Of a DNA stretch of 64,000 nt, positions 1-8,436 are shown in pieces. Positions within the stretch are counted from its first letter, which is position 1. The number at the start of each line of letters is the position of its first letter. The DNA is from Pedobacter terrae (lineage in GTDB: Bacteria > Bacteroidota > Bacteroidia > Sphingobacteriales > Sphingobacteriaceae), in the NCBI RefSeq assembly GCF_900100705.1, contig NZ_FNCH01000011.1, positions 124,001 through 188,000 on the forward strand, read 5' to 3'. The position numbers and the translations under genes are program-made. Below the pieces are notes generated by a model. That model was not told where the DNA came from. It did not search any database and worked only from the letters and a program-made list of their open reading frames with translations.

Positions 1-2084
1 GGCATTAAAGCAGGTTTAATACCGGTTTTAATTTCCTCAATACGTTTGTTTGCCTTATTGATTAATCCCTGAAGCACCTGGTTATGGTTATCCATACCTT
101 TGTCTATCATGATCTGAATCCGGTTTTTAGCAATTTCCAGCGATTGGATCAAAGTATCGTCCTGAGAAATACAGATCGAAGCTTTTGCTTTCATCTCAGC
201 AGTCCAGTCGGTAAAGGTAAAGGCCTGGTCAGCCAATAAGGTACCGATGTGTACCTCGATGATACGGCCCTGGAATACGTTTTCGCCATCAAACTGCTGT
301 AACATCTGCAATTGCGTAGCATGAACTACATCACGGAAATCCATGTGTTCTTTCATTGCGCCTTTGAAAGTTACTTTTACTGATTCAGGAATAGGCATAG
401 AAGCTTCGCCAGTTGCCAAAGCTAAAGCCACTGTACCAGAATCGGCACCAAAAGCTACACCTTTAGACATGCGGGTATGCGAGTCGCCTCCAATGATGAT
501 CGCCCACTCATCAATCGTGATATCATTCAATACTTTGTGAATAACATCCGTCATTGAATGATAGGTGCCATTAGGGTCACGGGCAGTAATCACCCCGAAC
601 TCATTCATAAATTTCATCAGTTTAGGAATGTTGGCCTGCGCTTTTTTATCCCAAACAGATGCCGTGTGGCAGCCTGACTGGTAAGCCCCATCAACAATCG
701 GCGAAATTACTGTAGCAGCCATGGCCTCCAATTCCTGTGCGGTCATTAAACCGGTAGTATCTTGCGAACCTACAATGTTTACTTCTACGCGCACATCAGA
801 GCCTGCATGTAAAACTTTCCCTGGTACTAAACCTACGGCATTTCTGTTGAATATTTTTTCTACTGCTGTTAAACCCTGGCCTTCAATAGATACTTCTTTA
901 GCCGGAGCAAATACAACCGGCGCTTCGATGCCTAAAGTTTTAGCCGCAAAAGTTTGGATCTTTTTACCGAAAACTATGGCGTAAGAGCTACCCGCTTTGA
1001 TAAATTCCATTTTTTGAGGCGTTAAAGCCTTTGAAATATCAATCAGCTCCTGGTCTCCGTTATATAATTTTTTAGTTCTGGTATTAATGGTCAGCACCGT
1101 TCCGGTTGCGACTGAATATACTTCCTCTAAAACAGGTTCATCGTTTTCATTACGAACCACATTGCCGTACTCATCGGTTTTCTTTACCCAGTTTTTAAGG
1201 TCGATACCAATACCACCTGTTACATCAACCGTGGTTAAGAAAATGGGCGAAATGCCATTGGTACCACCAACAATTGGTGCAATGTTTACAAATGGAACAT
1301 ATGGACTTGATCGTTTACCGGTCCAAAGGGCCACGTTGTTTACGCCCGACATGCGCGAAGAGCCTACGCCCATGGTGCCTTTTTCGGCCACCAGCATCAC
1401 ACTTTTATCAGGATGTTGTGCCTGAAGATCTTTAATGGCCTGTTGTGCCTCTGGTGTAATCATGCATTTACCATGCAATTCACGGTCAGAACGCGAGTGC
1501 GCCTGGTTGCCCGGAGATAATAAGTCTGTGGAAATATCGCCAATACCGGCAATAAAGGTTACTACTTTAATTTCTTCTGCAACAGGTGGCAATCCGGTAA
1601 AAAAATCAGCTTTGGCGTAGCTTTCTAATATTTCTCTGGCAATGGCATTGCCATTGTGGTAAGCCTCTTTCAAACGGTCGGTATCAGCATCGTATAAGAA
1701 AACCTGTGTTTTAAGTACGTCTGCTGCTTTTTTGGCTTTATCGCCATTATCAGCTAAAGCAATATCCAATAAAACTTTAATAGAAGAACCGCCCTTCATA
1801 TGCGATAGCAGTTCGAAAGCAAAATCAGGTGTGATTTCTGGAACTACCACTTCACCTGCAATAATTTCTTTTAAGAACCGGGCTTTAACACCAGCGGCAG
1901 CTGTAGTACCGGGTAGGGTATTGTATATGAAAAAATTAACAGCATCTGCTCTGTTAAAATTGTTTATATTTTTAATCTGGTCGATAATCTCGCTCAATAA
2001 TTCGGCGCCATCAATAGGTTTAGGGTGAAGACCTTGGGTTTTTCGTTCTTCAATCTCCTGGATATAATCGTTATAAATACTCAT
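1..2084 (-). CDS. acnB: Aconitate hydratase B (partial, C-terminus beyond window)
   Basis: Bifunctional aconitase 2 / 2-methylisocitrate dehydratase of the TCA cycle; isomerises citrate to isocitrate through a [4Fe-4S] cluster. Reading the minus strand from ATG at 2084 gives an uninterrupted frame of about 694 codons beginning MSIYNDYIQEIEERKTQGLH, with the AcnB-type HEAT-like N-terminal domain followed by the swivel domain and the start of the catalytic domains (GKCMITPEAQQA, SGCHTASVWDKKAQ, IIGGDSHTRMSKGVAFGADS). The HEAT-swivel-catalytic order is that of AcnB, not AcnA. The remaining part of the gene lies left of position 1. No other gene is near enough upstream to suggest an operon. Family identity is clear; Bacteroidota enzymes are somewhat longer than the 865-residue E. 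coli protein. Confidence 0.95.
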   Translation of the reverse strand, partial: MSIYNDYIQEIEERKTQGLHPKPIDGAELLSEIIDQIKNINNFNRADAVNFFIYNTLPGTTAAAGVKARFLKEIIAGEVVVPEITPDFAFELLSHMKGGSSIKVLLDIALADNGDKAKKAADVLKTQVFLYDADTDRLKEAYHNGNAIAREILESYAKADFFTGLPPVAEEIKVVTFIAGIGDISTDLLSPGNQAHSRSDRELHGKCMITPEAQQAIKDLQAQHPDKSVMLVAEKGTMGVGSSRMSGVNNVALWTGKRSSPYVPFVNIAPIVGGTNGISPIFLTTVDVTGGIGIDLKNWVKKTDEYGNVVRNENDEPVLEEVYSVATGTVLTINTRTKKLYNGDQELIDISKALTPQKMEFIKAGSSYAIVFGKKIQTFAAKTLGIEAPVVFAPAKEVSIEGQGLTAVEKIFNRNAVGLVPGKVLHAGSDVRVEVNIVGSQDTTGLMTAQELEAMAATVISPIVDGAYQSGCHTASVWDKKAQANIPKLMKFMNEFGVITARDPNGTYHSMTDVIHKVLNDITIDEWAIIIGGDSHTRMSKGVAFGADSGTVALALATGEASMPIPESVKVTFKGAMKEHMDFRDVVHATQLQMLQQFDGENVFQGRIIEVHIGTLLADQAFTFTDWTAEMKAKASICISQDDTLIQSLEIAKNRIQIMIDKGMDNHNQVLQGLINKANKRIEEIKTGIKPALM

Positions 2085-2456
2085 CTTAGCTATGTTATTC
2101 TTTTTTGTGAGGTCTTGTGTAGTAAATACACCTTCTCCAAAGAATACTGTTAATTGTGATTAATTTGTGGTTATAGACAAAAAAAATGGATTTTTTTGAT
2201 AGAACAAAAATAACAAAAAGCAAGCTTTTAATGGAATTTAAGCAATTGATTGCGTAATTTGGAATTGTTCTAAACAATTAAATTTCTTTAATCAGGACGT
2301 TAATATTTGTCATTAAAATAATCAAAAAGCTAACTTTATTTGTCGTTCAGTTCCGTACAGTCTTGTCCGTTTTTGAACAGTTCTAAATTGATGATCAGGC
2401 TAAAAACCCTTTGTTAGCTTCACAGATTAAGGATGGCAGTTCCGGCACAGCAATGG
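2085..2456. other. Intergenic region upstream of acnB
   Basis: About 370 AT-rich bases between acnB and the deacetylase gene, both read leftwards. It must contain the acnB promoter, but I cannot pick a convincing -33/-7 pair. Only short open frames without family features occur. Nothing else is recognisable. Confidence 0.5.
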
Positions 2457-3125
2457 CTAAAGGGAAGCGAAAGTGAAACCTTTTTCGGTAAAATAGGCTA
2501 AAACCCTGGGTAATGCATATGCTAAACGATCAAATGCTTTTAAACTATCGTGAAAAACGATGATAGAACCGTTTTCGGTATGTTTGATCACATTTTGATA
2601 GCATTTTTCGGGCGAAAGATTAACGTCAAAATCGCCACTGAGTACATCCCACATGACGATGTCGAGTTTGGAGTCATGAGTTGTGAGTTGTGGATTGTTT
2701 GGCGCATTAGACTCCGAACGCCAAGCTCCAAGCTCTAAACCGCGAATCTGGCTTTTCTTGATTCTCCCGTAAGGTGGGCGGAACAGGTTAGACTGCGTAA
2801 GTTCCTGGCATTTTAGCGTGTTTTCGAGATAGGTTTCATTATCGGTTTTCCACCCTTTTAAATGGTTGAAAGTGTGGTTGCCAATGGCATGCCCGTCGGT
2901 TTTTACACGTTCAAAAACTTCGGGATGTTTAATGATATTATCGCCAATGCAAAAAAATGTAGCTTTAGCATTAAAGACTTTCAAAGTTTTTAATACAAAA
3001 TCTGTAACATTGGGTATAGGTCCATCGTCAAAGGTCAGATAAATAACTTTTTCGGTGCGGGATTTATTCCATAACAGTGATGGATAATACCATTTTAGCA
3101 GAAGCGGTGATTTGATCAGGTACAT
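2457..3125 (-). CDS. Polysaccharide deacetylase (NodB homology domain)
   Basis: Metal-dependent carbohydrate esterase family 4 protein, 222 residues, removing N- or O-acetyl groups from a cell-wall or surface polysaccharide. Motif 1 is LTFDDGPIP near residue 30 (catalytic base Asp and metal Asp), motif 2 is HTFNH near residue 83 (metal His pair), motif 3 is RPPYGR near residue 116, and the following MWDVLSGDFD supplies the motif-4 Trp/Asp region. No signal peptide is obvious; a short hydrophobic N-terminus precedes the domain. Between motifs 3 and 4 there is an extra stretch of about 26 residues rich in Leu, Trp, Asn and Thr that comes from a low-complexity DNA repeat and keeps the frame (see separate entry). 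Whether the enzyme still folds is uncertain. Substrate cannot be told. Confidence 0.88.
   Translation of the reverse strand: MYLIKSPLLLKWYYPSLLWNKSRTEKVIYLTFDDGPIPNVTDFVLKTLKVFNAKATFFCIGDNIIKHPEVFERVKTDGHAIGNHTFNHLKGWKTDNETYLENTLKCQELTQSNLFRPPYGRIKKSQIRGLELGAWRSESNAPNNPQLTTHDSKLDIVMWDVLSGDFDVNLSPEKCYQNVIKHTENGSIIVFHDSLKAFDRLAYALPRVLAYFTEKGFTFASL
2664..2742. repeat. Low-complexity repeat inserted in frame in the deacetylase
   Basis: About 79 bases made of degenerate short units (gagttgtgagttgtgg on the plus strand, then gccaagctccaagctc). They encode residues starting GLELGAW and ending THDSKL, which separate RPPYGRIKKSQIR from DIVMWDVLSGDFD. Most NodB domains have only a few residues here. 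The length keeps the reading frame. I infer insertion of an intergenic-type repeat into a coding region. Confidence 0.6.
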
Positions 3126-3198
3126 TTAACTTCAAAGTTAGTAAATGCCTGAACAGATTGAAATTATTAAAGTTGTTTATATAGATTTGAAACAAATT

Positions 3199-4545
3199 AT
3201 GAAGATGTTTACCAATAAAAAGTTAATTACCGGATCTGCATTACTTGTGGCATTAAGTTTTAGTCAGCAAATTAGGGCTCAGGAAGTGATCAGCATTGAA
3301 AAAGCGGTCGAAAACACGTTAAAAAATAATTTAAACATCAAACAGGCTGCATTTAATGCTGCAATCAGCGATGAAAATGTGCGCCAGTCTAAAAATGCTT
3401 TGTTGCCTGCTGTAAATGGTTCCGCTAATCAATCTATGCAGTGGGGAAGAAGCCAGGTAACATCAGGTTTGTTTCTAAATACCCAAAATTATAGCTTAAG
3501 TCCAAATGTTTCTGCTAATATGCAGTTGTTTGGAGGTGGCGCGCTGATTAATCAGATCAGACAGAATAAATTGTTGCTGGCTGTAGATCAAACCAATGTA
3601 GAAAAGGTAAAAAATGATCTTATTCTGCAGGTGGTAACGGCTTACCTGCAGGTTTTAAATAACCAGGATCAGGTTAAAGCTACGCAGCAGCAATTAGAAG
3701 TAGCCAATGCTACTTTAAAAAGAGAACAGGCCCTTTTAGATGTTGGGAATAAAACTTTAGCCGATATTTCGCAGGCCAAATCGCAGGCGGCAACTGCTGA
3801 GCTTAATCTAACCAACGCGCAAAACCAGTTAACCATAGCCTATTTAACTTTAGGCCAGTTAATGGAAATCCAGCCACCAATGACATTTAAAGTACAGCCG
3901 CCATTGGTTAGCGAAATGAATAATATCCAGAACACTTATGTACCAAATGATATTTATAATCAGGCTTTAAATAGCTTCCCGGACATTAAATTGGCAAATT
4001 TAAATACGAAAGCAGCCGAAAAAGCCATTGACGTGGCCAAAGGGAGTTATTATCCTAAGGTTAGCTTTGGCGGAGGTTTAGGGTCGTTTTATCAATACCA
4101 ATTTTCTTTACCTGGAAACAGTCCATTTTTTAGTCAATTATCAGATAACTTCGGTAAATCCATCAACATGGGTATTTCAATCCCAATCTTAAATGGTTTT
4201 GCCACCCGATCAACCGTTAGAAAAGCTAAAATTGTATTCCAGCAACGCAAAACAGATGAGCAGATTGCCAAAAACAACCTCATCAAGGTAATCAATCAGG
4301 CGGTTGCTGATTTAAACGCTGCACAAAGCAGATATTCTTCTACCCAAAATGCTTTTCAGGCACAGAAAGATGCTTTTTATGTTATCGAACAACGTTATGC
4401 CGTGGGTTTAGTTAACTCATTAGATTATAGTACAGCACAAACCAATAGAAATAAAGCCGAAATAGATTTTATCCTGGCGAAATACGATTTACTGTTCCGT
4501 GCCAAGGTAATTGATTATTATTTGGGCAAACAGATTGTTTTTTAA
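3199..4545 (+). CDS. TolC family outer-membrane efflux protein
   Basis: Outer-membrane channel of a tripartite export or efflux system, 448 residues from the chosen start. The ATG at 3199 (MKMFTNKKLITGSALLV) is preferred over an upstream in-frame ATG at 3145 because it places a clean signal peptide ending at IRAQ at the N-terminus. The protein shows two related halves with long heptad-rich helices (VEKVKNDLILQVVTAYLQVL; QRKTDEQIAKNNLIKVI) and the TolC-type GSYYPKVSFGGG strands. It is followed after about 100 bases by the membrane fusion protein gene, so the two are probably co-transcribed. No inner-membrane pump gene follows in this window. Substrate unknown. Confidence 0.92.
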   Translation: MKMFTNKKLITGSALLVALSFSQQIRAQEVISIEKAVENTLKNNLNIKQAAFNAAISDENVRQSKNALLPAVNGSANQSMQWGRSQVTSGLFLNTQNYSLSPNVSANMQLFGGGALINQIRQNKLLLAVDQTNVEKVKNDLILQVVTAYLQVLNNQDQVKATQQQLEVANATLKREQALLDVGNKTLADISQAKSQAATAELNLTNAQNQLTIAYLTLGQLMEIQPPMTFKVQPPLVSEMNNIQNTYVPNDIYNQALNSFPDIKLANLNTKAAEKAIDVAKGSYYPKVSFGGGLGSFYQYQFSLPGNSPFFSQLSDNFGKSINMGISIPILNGFATRSTVRKAKIVFQQRKTDEQIAKNNLIKVINQAVADLNAAQSRYSSTQNAFQAQKDAFYVIEQRYAVGLVNSLDYSTAQTNRNKAEIDFILAKYDLLFRAKVIDYYLGKQIVF

Positions 4546-4651
4546 GACCAAAAACTAAACTGAAAGTGAGGCAAATTTAACATTAAACTTTTCAACCTTA
4601 CAACTTATAACCTTTCAACATTAATTTAATAAACGAAATACAATACGAATT

Positions 4652-5989
4652 ATGAAACTGAAGCATATTATTATTACCGTAGTTGCTATTGTAGCCCTTC
4701 TGGTTGTGCTAAAACTGACCGGAGTGATCGGTGGAAACAAAACCGAAAAAGTAACTACAGAAAAAGCATCAGATAAAACTGTTGTGGAAACAGTTACGGC
4801 AAGTGGAAAAATCCAGCCAGAAACCGAGGTTAAATTAAGTTCGGAGGTATCTGGAGAGGTAGTAGAGTTAAAAGTAAAAGAAGGCGATATTGTTAAGGCA
4901 GGCCAATTGCTTTGTAAAGTACGTCCGGATGTATTGCAATCGGGTTACGAAAGAACTGTGGCAACTTTTAACGCACAAAAAGCCAGTGTAGCTGGAGCAC
5001 AACAGCAACTTGCCCAAAACCAGGCAAATTTTATAAATGCAGAAGCTACCTACAAACGTAATGTTGAGCTTTTTAATAAAAAAGTAATTTCAGCTTCAGA
5101 ATTCGATGCAGCTAAAGCGGCATTTTTAACGGCTAAAGCAAATTTAGCCAGTGCTAAAGAAAATGTAACCGGTGCTAAATTTACTTTGGAGCAAACGGGT
5201 GCAAATGTTAAAGAAGCAGGTGCAAACCTGGCTAAAACCACTATTTACGCACCAGTTGATGGTGTAGTATCCAAACTATCAATAGAGCTTGGCGACCGTA
5301 TTTTAGGAACTTCGCAAATGGCGGGTACTGAAATAATGCGTATTTCTAACCTGTCATCAATGGAGGTGAATGTTGATGTAAATGAGAACGACATTACCCG
5401 TGTTAAGGTTGGCGATAAAGCTTCTATAGAAGTAGATGCCTTTTCTGACAAAAAATTTAGAGGCGTGGTTACTGAAATTGCAAGTTCATCAACTGCAGTT
5501 GGAACAACCACATCTACTTCTGTTGATCAGGTGACCAACTTTTCGGTAAAAATCCGCATCACTGAAGAGATGGAAGGCAAGCAACAGTCTATTTTCCGTC
5601 CGGGTATGTCGGCAACGGTTGATATTGAAGCAGAGTCGTTAACCGGACTGGCTATTCCAATCCAGGCGGTATTTACCGATAATGCAAAATCAGGCGACAA
5701 CAATAACCAGGGCAACCAGGAAAATACTGATAAACAGAAATCAAAACTTACCGACAAAAAGGTAAAGCAATATGTTTACACTTACGATGCTAAAAGTAAA
5801 AAAGTTAAAAAAACAGAGGTAACTACAGGCATCCAGAACGATCAGTTTATTATTGTGAAATCGGGTGTTAAAACTGGTGATGAAGTGGTAACCGGTCCGT
5901 ATTCTGCTATTCAGAACAAGTTAAAAGATGGTATGGTGGTAGAAAAAACAGCTAAAGACCAATTGTTTAACAAAGACGGAAAGAAGTAG
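4652..5989 (+). CDS. Efflux periplasmic adaptor (HlyD/MacA-type membrane fusion protein)
   Basis: 445-residue adaptor linking an inner-membrane pump to the TolC-like channel encoded just upstream. Residues 6-25 form one N-terminal membrane anchor. Then come the first biotinyl-lipoyl half (residues 60-95, EVSGEVVELKVKEGDIVKAG), a coiled-coil hairpin rich in Ala/Gln/Asn (about 105-190), the second lipoyl half (TIYAPVDGVVSKLSIELGDR) and a beta-barrel region containing DITRVKVGDKASIEVDAF. Near residue 350 there is a low-complexity Asn/Gln/Lys linker, then a membrane-proximal domain. The form is MacA-like, normally paired with a MacB-type ABC transporter, but the next gene is gpsA, so the pump must be elsewhere. 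Confidence 0.92.
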   Translation: MKLKHIIITVVAIVALLVVLKLTGVIGGNKTEKVTTEKASDKTVVETVTASGKIQPETEVKLSSEVSGEVVELKVKEGDIVKAGQLLCKVRPDVLQSGYERTVATFNAQKASVAGAQQQLAQNQANFINAEATYKRNVELFNKKVISASEFDAAKAAFLTAKANLASAKENVTGAKFTLEQTGANVKEAGANLAKTTIYAPVDGVVSKLSIELGDRILGTSQMAGTEIMRISNLSSMEVNVDVNENDITRVKVGDKASIEVDAFSDKKFRGVVTEIASSSTAVGTTTSTSVDQVTNFSVKIRITEEMEGKQQSIFRPGMSATVDIEAESLTGLAIPIQAVFTDNAKSGDNNNQGNQENTDKQKSKLTDKKVKQYVYTYDAKSKKVKKTEVTTGIQNDQFIIVKSGVKTGDEVVTGPYSAIQNKLKDGMVVEKTAKDQLFNKDGKK

Positions 5990-5996
5990 CCTTTTG

Positions 5997-6190
5997 AGGT
6001 ATAAGGGTAAAGGTGTGAGGTGTAGGTTTTTACCTGTTCGCCTCACACTTTTATCGTTAATATCTATAAGAAATAGTAAATTGCCGTCTTTAAGGTGTAT
6101 TCCTGTGGTTAGGTGTAAGGTTTAGGGTTTAAAGCATTTAGATTTTAAACTTTAAGTTTTACACCTTTTACCTTACACCTTTTACCTTAA
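5997..6190. repeat. Degenerate ACCTTACACCTTT low-complexity repeats
   Basis: The spacer between the adaptor gene and gpsA is largely built of degenerate short units (ttttaccttacacctttt, aggtgtaaggtttagggttt) on both strands, so forward and inverted units can pair. Related units occur at about 4590-4620 (caaccttacaacttataacc) and 11800-11830 (ccttctgcctttacacctt). They look like a simple-sequence repeat family of this genome, not a gene. Confidence 0.6.
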
Positions 6191-6205
6191 ACCTTTTCTA
6201 TAATC

Positions 6206-7204
6206 ATGGTACCTAAAATAGCAATGATAGGAGGTGGGAGCTGGGCTACTGCCATCGTTAAAATGCTTGCAGATAATTTATCTGAGAAAGAAATTTTTTG
6301 GTGGATGCGTAATGAAACAGCCATTGAACACATTAAAAAATTTAAACATAATCCGCATTACCTTAGTTCTGTAGAGCTAAAGCTTGCCGGAGATCATATC
6401 TCGTCTGATATCCATTCGATTATAGAATCAGCTGATTTTGTTATTTTAAATGTGCCGGCTGCATTTTTAAAAGAAACCCTCTCCACCATAACACCCGAAG
6501 ATTTAAAAGGCAAGAAAATTGTATCGGCCATTAAGGGGATCGTGCCCGAAGATAACCTGATTATCGGTGAGTTTTTGCACGAAAAATACAACATTCCATA
6601 TCATGACATTCTGGTGGTAAGTGGTCCTTGCCACGCCGAAGAAGTTGCCTTCGAAAAACTTTCTTACCTCACCATTGCTTGTACCGACGTAGAGAAGGCA
6701 GCTGTATTTGCCTCTTTTTTAAATACACGCTATATCAAAACCAATGTTTCTGACGATATTTTTGGTACCGAATACGCTGCGGTTTTAAAAAACATTTATG
6801 CGGTGGCCAGTGGCATTTGTCATGGCTTAGGTTATGGCGATAACTTTCAGGCCGTACTCATTAGCAATGCCATAAGTGAAATGAAACGCTTTGTAGATGA
6901 AGTTCATCCAATTGACCGCGACATTAAAGAATCTGCCTATCTGGGCGATTTGCTGGTTACTGCTTACTCGCAGTTTAGCCGCAACCGTACCTTTGGCAAC
7001 ATGGTGGGCAAGGGTTATACCGTAAAATCGGCACAATTGGAAATGAATATGGTTGCCGAAGGTTATTATGCTGCTAAATGTATGCACATCAAAAATCAGG
7101 CGTACAATGTAGACATGCCAATTTGTAAGGCTGTTCACAGCATCATCTACGAGAAACGATCGCCACAGATAGAAATGAAATTATTAGCTGAAAAATTGAG
7201 TTAA
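6206..7204 (+). CDS. gpsA: Glycerol-3-phosphate dehydrogenase [NAD(P)+]
   Basis: Reduces dihydroxyacetone phosphate to sn-glycerol 3-phosphate for phospholipid synthesis; cytosolic. 332 residues, the normal length. The N-terminal Rossmann fold carries the dinucleotide loop IGGGSWATAI at residues 7-16; the middle contains KGIVPEDN and VVSGPCHAEEVA, and the C-terminal helical domain holds the conserved Lys of AAVLKNIYAVASGICHGLGYGDN (written here in part) and GDLLVTAYSQFSRNRTFG, the GpsA signature. The ATG at 6206 is the first in frame with the fold. It stands alone between an efflux operon and a 700-base repeat-filled gap. Confidence 0.96.
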   Translation: MVPKIAMIGGGSWATAIVKMLADNLSEKEIFWWMRNETAIEHIKKFKHNPHYLSSVELKLAGDHISSDIHSIIESADFVILNVPAAFLKETLSTITPEDLKGKKIVSAIKGIVPEDNLIIGEFLHEKYNIPYHDILVVSGPCHAEEVAFEKLSYLTIACTDVEKAAVFASFLNTRYIKTNVSDDIFGTEYAAVLKNIYAVASGICHGLGYGDNFQAVLISNAISEMKRFVDEVHPIDRDIKESAYLGDLLVTAYSQFSRNRTFGNMVGKGYTVKSAQLEMNMVAEGYYAAKCMHIKNQAYNVDMPICKAVHSIIYEKRSPQIEMKLLAEKLS

Positions 7205-7308
7205 GACAGACTTCATAGAGCTATTGCCTCTGCAACTTAGAAAAAATAATCTATAAACCTCAATTCGATTAATACTGACTAATTTTAAGCCCTTAAAACT
7301 AGTGCGAT

Positions 7309-7403
7309 CGTCATGCTGAATTTATTTCAGCATCTTTTCTGCTAAATAGACCCTGAAATAAATTTACTCGTAGCTTTTCGCTGCGCTACAGGTCAGGGTG
7401 ATG
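7309..7403. repeat. Palindromic intergenic repeat (REP/MITE-like)
   Basis: A 95-base element bounded by CGTCATGCTGAA on the left and TCAGGGTGATG on the right. It contains the hairpin GCTGAATTTATTTCAGC and an internal GACCCTGAAATAAATT unit that pairs with the ends. The outer form (CGTCAT ... ATGACG-like) is shared with the element at 49900-49989. Probably a multi-copy non-coding palindrome downstream of gpsA. Confidence 0.65.
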
Positions 7404-7459
7404 CTATAAATGAAAAATGTCTGTAATATACCTTTAAAGGAATATTAATAATCGAACTG

Positions 7460-7830
7460 GGGTTTATAAGTTTTGTAAAGCAGGCTCATCGCTTTTCGGT
7501 TGGGGCAGTCCTTCTTTCCGCTATTATCTTTTTGTGAGGGGTTAGCAAAAGCATTTGAGTTTGTGCACCAAAAAGGATAGCCGCTGCAATAAGGTTTATT
7601 TAACAGAAGACAGTGTAAGAAACAAGTAACTTTGCCGATTATCAGACTTTTTCTACTTTCTTCTTTGCCGTAACAAGTTTTATAGCCCCAGTTGCAGCAG
7701 AGGGATATAGCGTAGCACGGGAACAGGCTTTAATCATGATCACTGCCCTTGCGCTTCAAAAACAAATCTTTATTTTTTTATTGGAAGGCAGGCTCATTGC
7801 TTTTTGCAATAATATACCTTGGTTTACCTG
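7460..7830. repeat. Imperfect inverted-repeat intergenic element
   Basis: Non-coding stretch with recognisable paired pieces: tccgctattatctttttgtg near 7516 is answered by caccaaaaaggatagccgct near 7565, and a second related piece (gcagcagagggatatagcg) follows near 7695 in the opposite sense. The phrase gcaggctcatcgctttt at about 7482 recurs as gcaggctcattgctttt near 7790. No coding frame is supported. I infer a degraded repeat family of the genome. Confidence 0.45.
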
Positions 7831-7923
7831 AAAAATAATATTTTAAACTTTACTTTATTCATGTAACAGAAATAAAACAAATGTTACCATCAACTGTTAT
7901 CAGTTAAATAAAATATAACTGTC

Positions 7924-8265
7924 ATGAAAAAGAAATTAGTAATGGGTTTATTAACAATGGCCTTAATTGGCGGTGTAACCCTTAGCGTGAGCGCACAAGA
8001 GAAAAAAACTGAGGTAGGTAAAGCATTAGATAAAACTGGAAAAGCAATTGGGAAAGGTGCTAAATCGGTAGGGAATAAAACTGCTGAAGTAGCCGTAAAA
8101 GGTGGTTCGAAAGTTGCTGATAAAACATGGAAAGGCAAAATGGCACCGGATGGTTCTGATGTTTATATTAATGCCAAAAATGAGAAATACTATGTAAACG
8201 CTAAAGGAGCCAAAATCTGGTTAAAACCTAGTCAGATTAAAAACAGGCCAGCGGCTAAAAATTAG
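7924..8265 (+). CDS. Small secreted Lys/Ala/Gly-rich protein, unknown function
   Basis: 113 residues with a clear signal peptide (MKKKLVMGLLTMALIGGVTL, cleavage after SVSA). The mature part has an amphipathic repetitive segment of the form VGKALDKTGKAIGKGAKSVG (about residues 31-70), then a compact C-terminal part YINAKNEKYYVNAKGAKIWL. It is strongly basic. No family is recognised; the Lys-Ala repeats resemble surface or periplasmic helper proteins of Bacteroidota. It is followed by a strong bidirectional terminator, so it is likely a one-gene transcript. Confidence 0.75.
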   Translation: MKKKLVMGLLTMALIGGVTLSVSAQEKKTEVGKALDKTGKAIGKGAKSVGNKTAEVAVKGGSKVADKTWKGKMAPDGSDVYINAKNEKYYVNAKGAKIWLKPSQIKNRPAAKN

Positions 8266-8387
8266 TTAGGGCACAACTCCCTAAATATGGGATTATCATC
8301 TGTTGATCAGACCTGTTCAAATGTTTTAGGAGGCGTTTATACAGGCCTGATATGATAGGAGAATAACTAAATAAATAGCCTAAAAAC

Positions 8388-8421
8388 AAAAAGTCCCAAA
8401 AGCTTGCTTTTGGGACTTTTT
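8388..8421. terminator. Bidirectional Rho-independent terminator
   Basis: Perfect 16-base inverted repeat (AAAAAGTCCCAAAAGC and its complement, 2-base gap) with A-tract on one side and T-tract on the other. It sits between the convergent small secreted protein gene and rimO and can end both transcripts. Confidence 0.92.
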
Positions 8422-8436
8422 GTTAACTATTTTTAT

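Noticed and set aside
2095..2277. A 60-residue frame upstream of acnB
   Set aside because: Lys/Ile/Asn-rich composition of AT-rich spacer DNA, and it occupies the acnB promoter region.
7309..7403. CRISPR repeat
   Set aside because: Single palindromic element without regular spacers; no array of direct repeats was found anywhere in the window.
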